From positions 1-40,519 of the forward strand of contig NZ_CALTZE010000015.1 of the NCBI RefSeq assembly GCF_943913695.1: a DNA stretch of 40,519 nt, given 5' to 3'. The notes under the pieces were generated by a model. That model had not been told where the DNA came from, did no database searches, and was given only the letters and a program-made list of their open reading frames with translations. The translations under genes were made by a program, and so were the position numbers. This document shows positions 33,061-40,519 of this stretch, in pieces (positions within the stretch are counted from its first letter, which is position 1; every line of letters begins with the position of its first letter). Source of the DNA: an uncultured Marmoricola sp. GTDB lineage: Bacteria > Actinomycetota > Actinomycetes > Propionibacteriales > Nocardioidaceae.

Positions 33061-33702
33061 TCAGGCCGGGCGAGCCTCCTGCACCGACGATCGGGGGGTG
33101 ATGTCCAGCACGCGCCACGGGATCACGTTGCGGATCGTGGTCGGGCCCACCCTGCGGTCGGGCATCGTCATGCCGTAGGGGTGGATGTGGCCGTGCAGGT
33201 GCCAGGTCGGCTGCAGCCGCTCCAGCACGCCGTGCAGCGCCTCGATTCCCTCGTGGGGCCGGTCCTCGCCGTCGCCGAGTCCCTTGGGCGGGGCGTGGGT
33301 GAGCAGCACGTCGACCGGCCCCCCGCGGCGGGCGCGCCGCAGCAGCCTGGCCGCGCGGCCGGCGTACTGGCGCTGGGAGTACTGGTGCGGCCCGGGCCGG
33401 TAGCGCACACAGCCACCCAGCCCGGCGATGCGCAGCCCGGCGGCCTCGACGACGAGCTGGTCGGCGTGGATCACCCCGAGCGGGCGGATGCCCTGGTAGT
33501 CGTCGTCGCGGTCGACGCGGATCTCGGGGTCGTGGTTGCCGGGCACGTAGACCATCGGGCAGCTCACGGTGCTGGCCAGCCACTCGACGTAGTCCCACGG
33601 CAGGTCACCGGCGGAGAGCACGAGCTCCGGAGCGAGGTCGCGCAGCGTGCTGGCACTGAGGTTGGACGCGACCTCGTCGGCGACGACGAGAGTGGTGACC
33701 AT
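33061..33702 (-). CDS. Calcineurin-like metallophosphoesterase with altered first motif
   Basis: This is a 213-residue phosphoesterase from ATG 33702 (MVTTLVVADEV); a GTG at 33705 adds one residue. Motifs present: SAGDLPWD (GD), VPGNHDPE (GNHD), LLTHAPPKG and HLHGHIHP (HGHxH). The first motif, normally D-x-H, is D9-E-V here, so the usual metal-site His is missing. Four of five motifs being intact suggests activity with an altered metal site or a specialised family. It appears to be co-transcribed with the ParB-like gene and is divergent from the crotonase with 17 bases between. Confidence 0.85.
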   Translation of the reverse strand: MVTTLVVADEVASNLSASTLRDLAPELVLSAGDLPWDYVEWLASTVSCPMVYVPGNHDPEIRVDRDDDYQGIRPLGVIHADQLVVEAAGLRIAGLGGCVRYRPGPHQYSQRQYAGRAARLLRRARRGGPVDVLLTHAPPKGLGDGEDRPHEGIEALHGVLERLQPTWHLHGHIHPYGMTMPDRRVGPTTIRNVIPWRVLDITPRSSVQEARPA

Positions 33703-33719
33703 CACGTCAGACTAGTCGC

Positions 33720-34496
33720 ATGACGAGTGACTCGGTGCGCGTGCACCAGGCCGGTGCCGTGCTGTGGCTGACGCTGGACGAGCCGGAGCGCTTCAACGCC
33801 CTGACGGGGGCGATGATGCGGGTGCTGCTGCAGGAGCTGCGCGGTGCCGCCACGCGTGACGACGTACGCGCGGTGGTGCTGACAGGCACCGGCCCGGCCT
33901 TCTGCGCCGGTGCCGACCTGGGCGGTCCCGACCCGCAGGACAACTACGACGGCGGCTCGGTCGACGCCGCCAACGCGCTGGTCCGCGCCGTCCTCGAGCT
34001 CGACCGGCCGGTCGTCTGCGGGCTGCACGGCGTCGCCGCCGGGGTCGGCATGTCGCTGGCGCTGGCCTGCGACCTGGTGGTGGCCTCGCCCTCGGCCTCC
34101 CTGACGCTGGCCTTCACGCGGATCGGCCTGATGCCCGACGGCGGCGCCTCCGCGCTGCTCGCGGCCTCGGTCGGCCGGGCGCGGGCGATGCGGCTCGCGC
34201 TCACCTCCGAGCGGATCGGCGCCGAGGAGGCCTACGCCGCCGGGCTGGTGACCCACCTGCTGTCCGAGGAGGGGTACGCCGACGGCCTGGCCGCCGTCGT
34301 CGACTCCCTGGCCGCGGGTGCCCCGCTCGCCCTCGCGGCCACCAAGAAGGCGGTCAACGCCGCCACCCTGACGATGCTGGAGGACACCTTCGCTCGCGAG
34401 CGCTCGGGTCAGTCGGCACTGCTGCGCACCCGCGACGCCGCCGAGGGCATGGCCGCCTTCGGGGAGCGCCGGACCCCACGGTTCGAGGGCCGCTGA
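33720..34496 (+). CDS. Crotonase-family enoyl-CoA isomerase/hydratase, PaaG-like
   Basis: This is a 258-residue crotonase. The CoA-binding and oxyanion-hole segments are visible: TGTGPAFCAGADLG and GLHGVAAGVGMSLALACD. The two glutamates of classical hydratases are absent: the first position is S112 in GVGMSLA, and the second is not Glu in AFTRIGLMPD. Instead D140 in GLMPDGGAS matches the catalytic Asp of PaaG and related isomerases. An isomerase or ring-opening role in fatty or aromatic acid degradation is therefore more likely than hydration. The ATG at 33720 has no clear ribosome-binding site. Confidence 0.87.
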   Translation: MTSDSVRVHQAGAVLWLTLDEPERFNALTGAMMRVLLQELRGAATRDDVRAVVLTGTGPAFCAGADLGGPDPQDNYDGGSVDAANALVRAVLELDRPVVCGLHGVAAGVGMSLALACDLVVASPSASLTLAFTRIGLMPDGGASALLAASVGRARAMRLALTSERIGAEEAYAAGLVTHLLSEEGYADGLAAVVDSLAAGAPLALAATKKAVNAATLTMLEDTFARERSGQSALLRTRDAAEGMAAFGERRTPRFEGR

Positions 34497-34516
34497 GCCC
34501 CGCTTCTGGGGGCTCA
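34494..34516. terminator. Bidirectional terminator built from two stop codons
   Basis: TGAGCCCC at 34494-34501 pairs perfectly with GGGGCTCA at 34509-34516 around a seven-base loop. The first three bases are the stop of the crotonase gene, and the last three are the reverse complement of the pncA stop. The convergent genes thus end inside the same hairpin. Confidence 0.75.
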
Positions 34517-35074
34517 GGGAGGCCTGAGCCGCGCGCCGGCCTCCTGCATCGCGCCCAGCGCGGCCTCGGTCGAGACAGGAGCGACCCCGGCGCACAGGTC
34601 GAGCAGCACGGTCGTCTCGAAGCCCTCGGCGACCGCGTCGAGCACGGTGGCGCGCACGCAGTGGTCGGTGGCGATGCCGCACACGTCGACCGCCTCCACC
34701 TCGTGCTCACGCAGCCACGCTGCCAGGCCGGTGCCGTCGGGGGAGTGGCCCTCGAAGCCGGAGTAGGCCGCGTGGTGGCGGCCCTTGCGGAAGACCTCGT
34801 CGAAGCGGGCCGGGTCGAGCTCGGCGCGGAAGTGCTCGCCCGGGGTGCCGACCTCGCAGTGCACCGGCCAGGAGTCGACGAAGTCGGGCTCGCTCGACCA
34901 GTGGTCGCCCGGGTCGACGTGGTGGTCCTTGGTCGCGACGACGACGTCGTAGCCGTGGTCACCGGCCAGCAGGGCGGCCACGTCGGCGGCCACCGCGGTG
35001 CCGCCGGTCACGGGCAGCGAGCCGCCCTCGCAGAAGTCGTTCTGCACGTCGACGACGACCAGCGCGCGGGCCAT
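34514..35074 (-). CDS. pncA: Nicotinamidase (pyrazinamidase)
   Basis: This 186-residue enzyme converts nicotinamide to nicotinate for NAD salvage. The catalytic triad is D9 (VVDVQNDF), K97 (FRKGRHH) and C139 (IATDHCVRAT); metal ligands are D50, H52, H58 and H72. Each is exactly one position later than the M. tuberculosis residues D8, K96, C138 and D49, H51, H57, H71, so the enzyme should also activate pyrazinamide. The ATG at 35074 overlaps the pncB stop (TGATG), so the two consecutive NAD-salvage steps are coupled. Confidence 0.95.
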   Translation of the reverse strand: MARALVVVDVQNDFCEGGSLPVTGGTAVAADVAALLAGDHGYDVVVATKDHHVDPGDHWSSEPDFVDSWPVHCEVGTPGEHFRAELDPARFDEVFRKGRHHAAYSGFEGHSPDGTGLAAWLREHEVEAVDVCGIATDHCVRATVLDAVAEGFETTVLLDLCAGVAPVSTEAALGAMQEAGARLRPP

Positions 35075-36390
35075 CAGCGCTCACCGACCAGGACGGTCTC
35101 GATCACGGGCTCGCCCTTGGAGAGCTGGCGGGCGATGGGGGGCAGCTCCTCGCGCGAGCGCACGTGCCGCTCCCGGGCGGCCTCGAGGGACTCGTGCCAG
35201 ACCCGCTCGCCGTCGCGCACGAGAGGCACGAGCAGGGTGCGGGCGTCGGTCTCGCCGCGGTCACGGCGACCCACGCCCACCACCTCGGCTCGGGCACGGC
35301 CGTCGGGCCCGCGGCGCCGCAGGGCGTACTTGCGCCCACCGATCGAGATCTTGCCCGCGCTGCGCTTGGCGACCGACTCCAGGCGTCCGCGGTCGTCCTC
35401 GCGGGCCACGAGCTTGTAGACGAACCCACAGGTCGGGTGACCGCTGCCGGTGACCAGCTCGGTGCCGACGCCGTAGCCGTCGACCGGCGCGGAGGCGAGC
35501 CCCGCGATCGCGAACTCGTCGAGGTCGGAGGTCACGATGATGTGGGTGTCGCGGGCGCCGAGGTCGTCGAGCTGGGCGCGCACCTCGTGGGCCAGGGTGC
35601 CGAGGTCGCCGGAGTCGAGGCGGACGGCGCCGAGCCCCGGGCCCGCGAGCTCGACCGCGCGGCGGACGGCCTCGGCCACGTCGAAGGTGTCGACCAGCAG
35701 CGTGGTGGAGGTGCCGAGCGAGCTGATCTGGGCGCGGAAGGCGTCCTCCTCGGTGTCGTGGAGCAGCGTGAAGGAGTGGGCGCTGGTGCCGGTCGAGGGC
35801 ACGCCGTAGAGCTGCCGCGCCATCAGGTTGGAGGTGGCCGCGAAGCCCCCGACGTAGGCCGCCCGCGACGCCGCGACCGCCGACCACTCGTGGGTGCGGC
35901 GGGCGCCCATCTCGATGCAGGGTCGATCGCCCGCCGCCCAGGTCATCCGGGAGGCCGCGGAGGCGATCGCCGAGTCGTGGTTGTAGATCGAGAGCAGCAC
36001 CGTCTCCAGCAGCACCGCCTCGGCGAAGCTCGCCTCGACGACCAGAACCGGGGAGAAGGGGAAGTAGACCTCGCCCTCGGGGTAGCCCCAGACCTGGCCG
36101 GAGAAGCGGTAGTCGGCCAACCAGGCCAGCGTGCGGTCGTCGACCAGCTGCTGCTCCTGCAGGAAGCCCAGCTCGGCGTCACCGAAGCGGAAGTCGGCGA
36201 TGGCCTCCAGGGCACGGCCGACGCCGGCCACGACGCCGTACCTGCGGCCCTCGGGGAGCCGGCGGGGGAACAGCTCGAAGAAGGAGCGCCGGTGGGCGGC
36301 GCCCGAGCTCAGCGAGGCCTGGAGCATGGTCAGCTCGTAGTGGTCGGTCAAGAGTGCCGTGCTCGGGCGACCTGCCGGGTGGGTGTCCAC
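35074..36390 (-). CDS. pncB: Nicotinate phosphoribosyltransferase
   Basis: This protein of about 438 residues makes nicotinate mononucleotide from nicotinate and PRPP, the step after PncA. Diagnostic stretches are LLTDHYELTMLQASL, SIYNHDSAIASAASRM, MGARRTHEWSAV with the loop DTEEDAF, VRLDSGDL, IIVTSDLDE and YGVGTELVTG. GTG at 36390 (MDTHPAGRPSTALLTDHY) is preferred; a TTG at 36399 adds three residues. It is divergent from clpS with a 66-base gap, as pncB1 (Rv1330c) is next to clpS in M. tuberculosis. Confidence 0.95.
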   Translation of the reverse strand: MDTHPAGRPSTALLTDHYELTMLQASLSSGAAHRRSFFELFPRRLPEGRRYGVVAGVGRALEAIADFRFGDAELGFLQEQQLVDDRTLAWLADYRFSGQVWGYPEGEVYFPFSPVLVVEASFAEAVLLETVLLSIYNHDSAIASAASRMTWAAGDRPCIEMGARRTHEWSAVAASRAAYVGGFAATSNLMARQLYGVPSTGTSAHSFTLLHDTEEDAFRAQISSLGTSTTLLVDTFDVAEAVRRAVELAGPGLGAVRLDSGDLGTLAHEVRAQLDDLGARDTHIIVTSDLDEFAIAGLASAPVDGYGVGTELVTGSGHPTCGFVYKLVAREDDRGRLESVAKRSAGKISIGGRKYALRRRGPDGRARAEVVGVGRRDRGETDARTLLVPLVRDGERVWHESLEAARERHVRSREELPPIARQLSKGEPVIETVLVGER

Positions 36391-36456
36391 CGGCCACAAT
36401 CTAGGGCACGTGGGCCCAGGTGGGTCCGGGCCCGCGGGTGTGCGGCGTCCGGCACA

Positions 36457-36762
36457 ATGGGCGACGTGTCCACCTCACCGGTCGAGCTGGAGGAGCCCGA
36501 GGTCGACGACCTCGCGGAGACCGCGACCCCGTGGGTGACCATCGTGTGGAACGACCCGGTCAACCTGATGTCCTACGTCACCTTCGTCTTCCAGACCTAC
36601 TTCGGCTACTCCAAGCGCAGGGCGGAGAAGCTGATGATGGAGGTGCACGAGGACGGCCGCTCCGTGGTCTCCACGGGCTCTCGCGAGGAGATGGAGCGCG
36701 ACGTGCAGGCGATGCACGGCTACGGCCTGTGGGCGACGCTGCAGCGGTCGGACCAGCCGTGA
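36457..36762 (+). CDS. clpS: ATP-dependent Clp protease adaptor ClpS
   Basis: This 101-residue adaptor delivers N-degron proteins to ClpAP/ClpCP. The core TPWVTIVWNDPVNLMSYV contains N32 and D33, and EVHEDGRSVV contains H64; these match the residues that bind the substrate alpha-amino group (N34, D35 and H66 in E. coli). YSKRRAEKLMMEVH and HGYGLWATLQ complete the fold. ATG 36457 or GTG 36466 may be the start. The DUF2017 gene follows with a GTGA overlap. Confidence 0.95.
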   Translation: MGDVSTSPVELEEPEVDDLAETATPWVTIVWNDPVNLMSYVTFVFQTYFGYSKRRAEKLMMEVHEDGRSVVSTGSREEMERDVQAMHGYGLWATLQRSDQP

Positions 36763-37337
36763 GCGCCGGCTTCCGCAGGCACCGCCGCAGCGGCTCGTGC
36801 GTGGCCACCTTCACCGTCTTCGAGGCCGACCTGCTGCGCTCGCTCGCCGCCCAGCTCATCGAGCTGCTGCGCAACGAGGAGGCCACGCCCGGCACCGGCG
36901 ACCCGCTGGAGGCGATGCTCGACTTCTCCGGGCCGACCACCGCACCGGAGGACCCGGTGCTCGCCCGGTTCTTCCCGACCGCCTACCCCGACGACGACGA
37001 GGCGGCCGCCGACTTCCGCCGCTTCACCGAGGCGACGCTGCGCGACACCAAGGCCTCCGGCGCCGCGGCGGTCATCGACGCCCTGGAGGAGGCCGGGCTC
37101 ACCGCGGAGCCCGAGGACGGGGTCTTCATCGACGTCGAGCTCGACCCCGCGGCGACGTGGAGCTGGCTGCGCACCTTCACCGACATGCGCCTGGCGATCG
37201 CGACCCGGCTCGGCATCGAGGACGGCGACGAGGAGGCCTGGGCCGAGCTCGACGACGACGACCCCCGCGCGCAGGTGCACGACATCTACGACTGGCTCGG
37301 CTTCCTCCAGGAGACCCTCGTCCGCAGTGCGGCCTGA
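36759..37337 (+). CDS. DUF2017 domain protein
   Basis: The GTG at 36759 overlaps the clpS stop and gives 192 residues. It is an acidic, helical protein with FTVFEADLLRSLAAQLIELL, DPVLARFFPTAY and a C-terminal WSWLRTFTDMRLAIATRLG and YDWLGFLQETLVRSA. DUF2017 proteins occur next to clpS in many actinobacteria (Rv1332 in M. tuberculosis). Their function is unknown; coupling suggests a link to ClpS-dependent proteolysis. A first His/Arg run (FRRHRRSG) is odd for the family, so a slightly later start is possible. Confidence 0.9.
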   Translation: MSAGFRRHRRSGSCVATFTVFEADLLRSLAAQLIELLRNEEATPGTGDPLEAMLDFSGPTTAPEDPVLARFFPTAYPDDDEAAADFRRFTEATLRDTKASGAAAVIDALEEAGLTAEPEDGVFIDVELDPAATWSWLRTFTDMRLAIATRLGIEDGDEEAWAELDDDDPRAQVHDIYDWLGFLQETLVRSAA

Positions 37338-37374
37338 GCCCGTACGCCGCGCGGGCGCCCCCTAGGCTGGAGCG

Positions 37375-37800
37375 GTGCTCACGCTGACCGCCGAGATCCG
37401 GGACCGGATCGTCGCTCACGCCAAGCGCGACCACCCCGACGAGGCCTGCGGCGTGGTCGCCGGCCCGGAGGGCACCGACCGGCCCGAGCGGCTGGTGGAG
37501 ATGGTCAACGCGGCGGGGTCGCCGACCTTCTACGAGTTCGACTCCACCGAGCTGCTGGCGCTCTACAAGCAGATGTGGGACCGCGACGAGGAGCCGGTGG
37601 TGGTCTACCACTCCCACACCGCCACCGAGGCCTACCCAAGCCGCACCGACATCGGCCTGGCGAGCGAGCCGGGAGCGCACTACGTGCTGGTCAGCACACG
37701 CGAGCACGGGAATAGCGAGGGGCCTGTGGAGTTCAGGTCGTATCGCATCATCGACGGCGAGGTGACCGAGGAAGAGGTCACCATCGTGGAGGAGTACTGA
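37375..37800 (+). CDS. mec: JAMM metalloprotease Mec (CysO-cysteine hydrolase)
   Basis: This 141-residue enzyme releases cysteine from the C-terminus of CysO in the cytoplasm. The JAMM zinc site is complete: E23 in DEACGVV, and H79-S-H81-x6-P88-S89-x2-D92. Its position just before cysO (2-base gap) and cysM matches Rv1334-Rv1335-Rv1336. The GTG at 37375 is 37 bases after the DUF2017 stop. Confidence 0.93.
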   Translation: MLTLTAEIRDRIVAHAKRDHPDEACGVVAGPEGTDRPERLVEMVNAAGSPTFYEFDSTELLALYKQMWDRDEEPVVVYHSHTATEAYPSRTDIGLASEPGAHYVLVSTREHGNSEGPVEFRSYRIIDGEVTEEEVTIVEEY

Positions 37801-37802
37801 GC

Positions 37803-38093
37803 ATGCCCATCGACGTCCGCATCCCGACCATCCTGCGCACCTACACCGGGGGCGCCAAGGAGGTCCAGGGCGACGGCAGCAGCCTCGCCGACCTCATCGA
37901 CGACCTCGAGGCCCATCACCCGGGCCTGAAGGACCGGCTCGTGGAGACGCGCGACGGACAGGACGAGGTCGAGCTGCGCCGCTTCGTCAACGTCTACGTC
38001 AACGACGAGGACGTCCGCTTCACCGGCGGTCTCGGCACCGAGCTCTCCGACGGCGACCAGGTCGTGGTGCTCCCGGCGGTCGCCGGCGGCTGA
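37803..38093 (+). CDS. cysO: Sulfur carrier protein CysO (MoaD/ThiS family)
   Basis: This 96-residue beta-grasp protein ends in VAGG, the double-Gly tail that is thiocarboxylated. Family features are VRIPTILRTYTGG, LADLIDDLEAHHPGL, NVYVNDEDVRF and GDQVVVLPAVAGG. The thiocarboxylate supplies sulfur to O-phosphoserine on CysM, giving CysO-cysteine that Mec cleaves. The enzyme that charges CysO (MoeZ type) is not in the window. Confidence 0.95.
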   Translation: MPIDVRIPTILRTYTGGAKEVQGDGSSLADLIDDLEAHHPGLKDRLVETRDGQDEVELRRFVNVYVNDEDVRFTGGLGTELSDGDQVVVLPAVAGG

Positions 38094-38104
38094 GGCCGAC
38101 CCCC

Positions 38105-39052
38105 ATGAGGTTCGACAGCCTGCTCGACTCCGTCGGCGGCACCCCGCTCGTCGGGCTGCCGCGGCTCTCGCCGTCCCCCGACGTACGGCTGTGGGCCAAG
38201 CTGGAGGACCGCAACCCCACCGGCTCGATCAAGGACCGGCCGGCCCTGCGGATGATCGAGCAGGCCGAGAAGGACGGCAGCCTGCGCCCGGGCTGCACCA
38301 TCCTGGAGCCGACCTCGGGCAACACCGGCATCTCCCTGGCGATGGCGGCCCGGCTCAAGGGCTACCGCATCGTGTGCGTGATGCCGGAGAACACCTCCGA
38401 GGAGCGCCGTCAGCTGCTGCGCATGTGGGGCGCCGAGATCGTCTCCTCGCCGGCGGCCGGCGGGTCCAACGAGGCGGTCCGGGTGGCCAAGCAGGTCGCG
38501 GCCGAGCACCCCGACTGGGTGATGCTCTACCAGTACGGCAACGACGCCAACGCGCTCTCCCACGAGGAGGGCACCGGCCCCGAGCTGCTCGCCGACCTCC
38601 CCGAGATCACGCACTTCGTGGCCGGTCTCGGCACCACCGGCACCCTGATGGGCACAAGCCGCTTCTTCCGCGCCCACAAGCCCGAGGTGCGGATCGTCGC
38701 CGCCGAGCCGCGCTACGGCGAGCTGGTCTACGGGCTGCGCAACCTCGACGAGGGGTTCGTGCCCGAGCTCTACGACGAGTCCCTCATCGACTCCCGCTTC
38801 TCGGTCGGCCCGCGCGACGCCGTACGCCGCACCCGCGAGCTGCTCGACCAGGAGGGCATCTTCGCCGGTATCTCCACCGGGGCGATCCTGCACGCGGCGC
38901 TGGGCCAGGCGGCCAAGGCGCTCAAGGCCGGCGAGCGCGCCGACATCGCCTTCGTGGTCTGCGACGGCGGCTGGAAGTACCTCTCCACCGGCGCCTACGA
39001 GGGCACCGTCGACGAGGCCGAGGAGCAGCTCGAAGGGCAGCTGTGGGCATGA
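38105..39052 (+). CDS. cysM: Cysteine synthase CysM, CysO-dependent
   Basis: This is a 315-residue PLP enzyme that uses O-phosphoserine and CysO thiocarboxylate to make CysO-bound cysteine. K43 in GSIKDRPA is the PLP lysine, TSGNTGISLA the substrate loop, and GLGTTGTLMG the phosphate-binding loop. The C-terminus EEQLEGQLWA recalls the active-site-closing tail of M. tuberculosis CysM. It completes the mec-cysO-cysM set. Its stop overlaps the next ATG (ATGA). Confidence 0.95.
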   Translation: MRFDSLLDSVGGTPLVGLPRLSPSPDVRLWAKLEDRNPTGSIKDRPALRMIEQAEKDGSLRPGCTILEPTSGNTGISLAMAARLKGYRIVCVMPENTSEERRQLLRMWGAEIVSSPAAGGSNEAVRVAKQVAAEHPDWVMLYQYGNDANALSHEEGTGPELLADLPEITHFVAGLGTTGTLMGTSRFFRAHKPEVRIVAAEPRYGELVYGLRNLDEGFVPELYDESLIDSRFSVGPRDAVRRTRELLDQEGIFAGISTGAILHAALGQAAKALKAGERADIAFVVCDGGWKYLSTGAYEGTVDEAEEQLEGQLWA

Positions 39053-39408
39053 GCGTCCTCATGGCCGTCGTGGCGGGACTGTGCGGCATCGGTGCGGTGG
39101 GGCTGGTCGTGGAGATGGTGCGCAACCGCCAGCCCGGCGGGTGGCTGCTCGACTTCCTCGGCCTGGTCTCCGCCTCGGTGCTCGTCGTGACGGCCTGGGG
39201 CGTGGTGCGGGTCTTCGGCGACACCGGCGAGGTGCCGGTGTGGGAGTACCTCGGCTACCTGCTGCTCGTGCCGTTCTTCATCCCGGCCGGGATCGTCTGG
39301 TCCCACGGCGACGAGTCCCGCGGTGGCACGGCGGCGCTGCTCGTGGCCGTGCTCGTGGTGCCCTTCCTCCTCCTGCGGCTGCACGACATCTGGGCGGCCG
39401 GCACGTGA
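39049..39408 (+). CDS. Small membrane protein
   Basis: The ATG at 39049 overlaps the cysM stop, giving 119 residues. Four hydrophobic segments are visible: about 3-21, 34-55 (LDFLGLVSASVLVVTAWGVV), 67-86 (WEYLGYLLLVPFFIPAGIVW) and 96-112 (TAALLVAVLVVPFLLLRL). The loop VEMVRNRQPGGW and the WSHGDESR loop are the only charged parts. Function unknown. It and the next gene fill the place where M. tuberculosis has a rhomboid-like membrane gene between cysM and murI. Confidence 0.85.
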   Translation: MSVLMAVVAGLCGIGAVGLVVEMVRNRQPGGWLLDFLGLVSASVLVVTAWGVVRVFGDTGEVPVWEYLGYLLLVPFFIPAGIVWSHGDESRGGTAALLVAVLVVPFLLLRLHDIWAAGT

Positions 39409-39830
39409 GCAGCGAGCTGAGGCACGGTTGGGGCCGCACCCTGGTGGCGGTCTACGCCGTCTTCGCGGTCGCGGCCAGCGCGCGGTCGGCCTACCAGCTG
39501 CTGACCAAGGCCTCCGAGGCGCCCGTGGCCTACTCGCTGTCGGCCGTCGCGGCCGTGGTCTACGTCGTCGCGACGGTCGCGCTGGCGACCGGTCGGCGGC
39601 GCCTGGCGTGGGTGGCCGTCGGCGTGGAGCTGGTCGGCGTGCTCGTCGTCGGCACCCTCACGGTGCTCGACCGGCAGGACTTCCCGGACGCGACGGTCTG
39701 GTCACAGTTCGGTGCGGGCTACGGCTACGTGCCGCTCGTGCTGCCCCTGGCCGGGCTCTGGTGGCTGTGGCACACGTCTCGTTGCGCCCCTGACGCCGCC
39801 GCGACGACTACCCTGCGTTCTCGTGAGTGA
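39405..39830 (+). CDS. Small membrane protein upstream of murI
   Basis: The GTG at 39405 overlaps the preceding stop (GTGA) and gives 141 residues with four hydrophobic helices: LVAVYAVFAVAASARSAYQL, VAAVVYVVATVALATG, WVAVGVELVGVLVVGTLTVL and GYGYVPLVLPLAGLWWLW. The SARSAYQLLTKASEAPVAYSLS loop looks conserved in actinobacterial proteins of this kind. Its 3' end overlaps the murI start by 8 bases. Function unknown. Confidence 0.85.
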   Translation: MSSELRHGWGRTLVAVYAVFAVAASARSAYQLLTKASEAPVAYSLSAVAAVVYVVATVALATGRRRLAWVAVGVELVGVLVVGTLTVLDRQDFPDATVWSQFGAGYGYVPLVLPLAGLWWLWHTSRCAPDAAATTTLRSRE

Positions 39831-40519
39831 CGCGCCGATCGGGATCTTCGACTCGGGCTTCGGTGGCCTGACCGTCGCCCGTGCGGTGATGGACCAGCTG
39901 CCGCACGAGTCCGTGGTCTACCTGGGCGACACCGCCCGGCAGCCCTACGGCCCGAAGCAGATCGGCGAGGTCCGCGAGTACGCCCTGGAGTGCCTCGACC
40001 ACCTCGTGCAGCACGGGGTCAAGGCCCTGGTCATCGCCTGCAACTCCGCGAGCGCGGCGGTGCTGCGCGACGCGCGCGAGCGCTACTCCGTGCCGGTGGT
40101 CGAGGTGATCCTGCCGGCCGCCCGGCGGGCGGTCGCCGCCTCCCGCTCCGGCGAGGTCGGCGTGATCTGCACCCGCGCCACCGCCCAGTCGCTCGCCTAC
40201 GCCGACGCCTTCGCCGCCGTACCGTCGGTGACGCTGCACACCCGGGTCTGTCCCCGCTTCGTCGACCTCGTCGAGCAGGGGGTCACCACCGGCCCCGAGC
40301 TGCTCTCGGTCGCGCACGACTACCTCGACCCGCTCGTCGCCGCCGGGGTCGACACCCTGATCCTCGGCTGCACCCACTACCCGCTGCTGACCGGCGTCAT
40401 CTCGCTGGTGATGGGCGAGCAGGTCACCCTGGTGAGCAGCGCCGAGGAGTGCGCCAAGGACGTCTATCGCACCTTGATCGAGCACGACCTGCAGCGCCCC
40501 GACGACGCGGTGCCCACCC
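39823..40519 (+). CDS. murI: Glutamate racemase MurI, 3' end outside the window
   Basis: The first 232 residues are seen from GTG 39823 (MSDAPIGIFDSGFGGLTVAR). MurI makes D-glutamate for peptidoglycan. DSGFGG, DTARQPYGPK, IACNSASAA with the first catalytic Cys, and LGCTHYPLL with the second are all present; the family is usually about 260-275 residues, so 30-40 are missing. It closes the mec-cysO-cysM operon, as in M. tuberculosis (Rv1338). Confidence 0.96.
   Translation, partial: MSDAPIGIFDSGFGGLTVARAVMDQLPHESVVYLGDTARQPYGPKQIGEVREYALECLDHLVQHGVKALVIACNSASAAVLRDARERYSVPVVEVILPAARRAVAASRSGEVGVICTRATAQSLAYADAFAAVPSVTLHTRVCPRFVDLVEQGVTTGPELLSVAHDYLDPLVAAGVDTLILGCTHYPLLTGVISLVMGEQVTLVSSAEECAKDVYRTLIEHDLQRPDDAVPT

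Overview
The window is GC-rich DNA (roughly 70 percent or more by eye) with many GTG, TTG and possibly CTG starts, one-to-four-base stop/start overlaps and a mycobacterial-type gene order. Together these point to a high-GC actinobacterium. The block pncB-clpS-DUF2017-mec-cysO-cysM-(membrane proteins)-murI and the lpqY-sugABC-like order resemble Mycobacterium tuberculosis, but the dispersed CTCGAG-centred intergenic repeats and overall content fit Propionibacteriales (Nocardioides-like) better. The genus is an inference; no search was run.

Left part (1-9.0 kb): three 107-bp palindromic repeat units, a lipoprotein, then the cell-division block ftsE-ftsX-LytM hydrolase and smpB. SmpB's RNA partner, tmRNA (ssrA), lies about 4 kb downstream at 8598-8967. 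Three genes separate them: an amidohydrolase that appears to start at CTG, an unusual cytosolic-looking protein with four lectin-like repeats fused to a metzincin protease, and a membrane protein fused to a Ddn-like (F420-type) reductase domain. The stop codon of the last one sits inside the tmRNA acceptor stem.

Middle (9.1-25.3 kb): a CPBP intramembrane protease, a small conserved protein encoded antisense to its 3' end, a two-repeat lipoprotein, LysR with an EamA exporter, an FdhF/YdeP-type molybdenum oxidoreductase, a HIT hydrolase, a FabG-like reductase, DUF3048 and DUF3039 proteins, a secreted M43-type protease chained to an SF2 helicase, an SPFH protein, a MarR-MFS efflux unit with a visible operator, and a DUF4873/TetR//AurF-type diiron oxygenase module with a tandem palindrome in the divergent promoter.

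Right part (25.3-40.5 kb): an unrecognised minus-strand gene, a GH13 alpha-glucosidase followed by a complete alpha-glucoside/trehalose-type ABC importer (binding protein, two permeases, ATPase) preceded by a perfect CRP/GlxR-type site, a metallophosphoesterase-ParB-like pair, a PaaG-like crotonase, the NAD-salvage pair pncB-pncA, the N-degron adaptor clpS, the complete CysO-dependent cysteine pathway (mec, cysO, cysM), two small membrane proteins and the 5' part of murI, which runs off the window.

No tRNA, rRNA, CRISPR array, transposase or phage gene was recognised. The most unusual items are the propeller-metzincin gene with its 126-bp perfect internal duplication, the tmRNA/CDS overlap, the CTG-start amidohydrolase, the diiron oxygenase module, and the hairpin whose base is made of two opposing stop codons (34494-34516).
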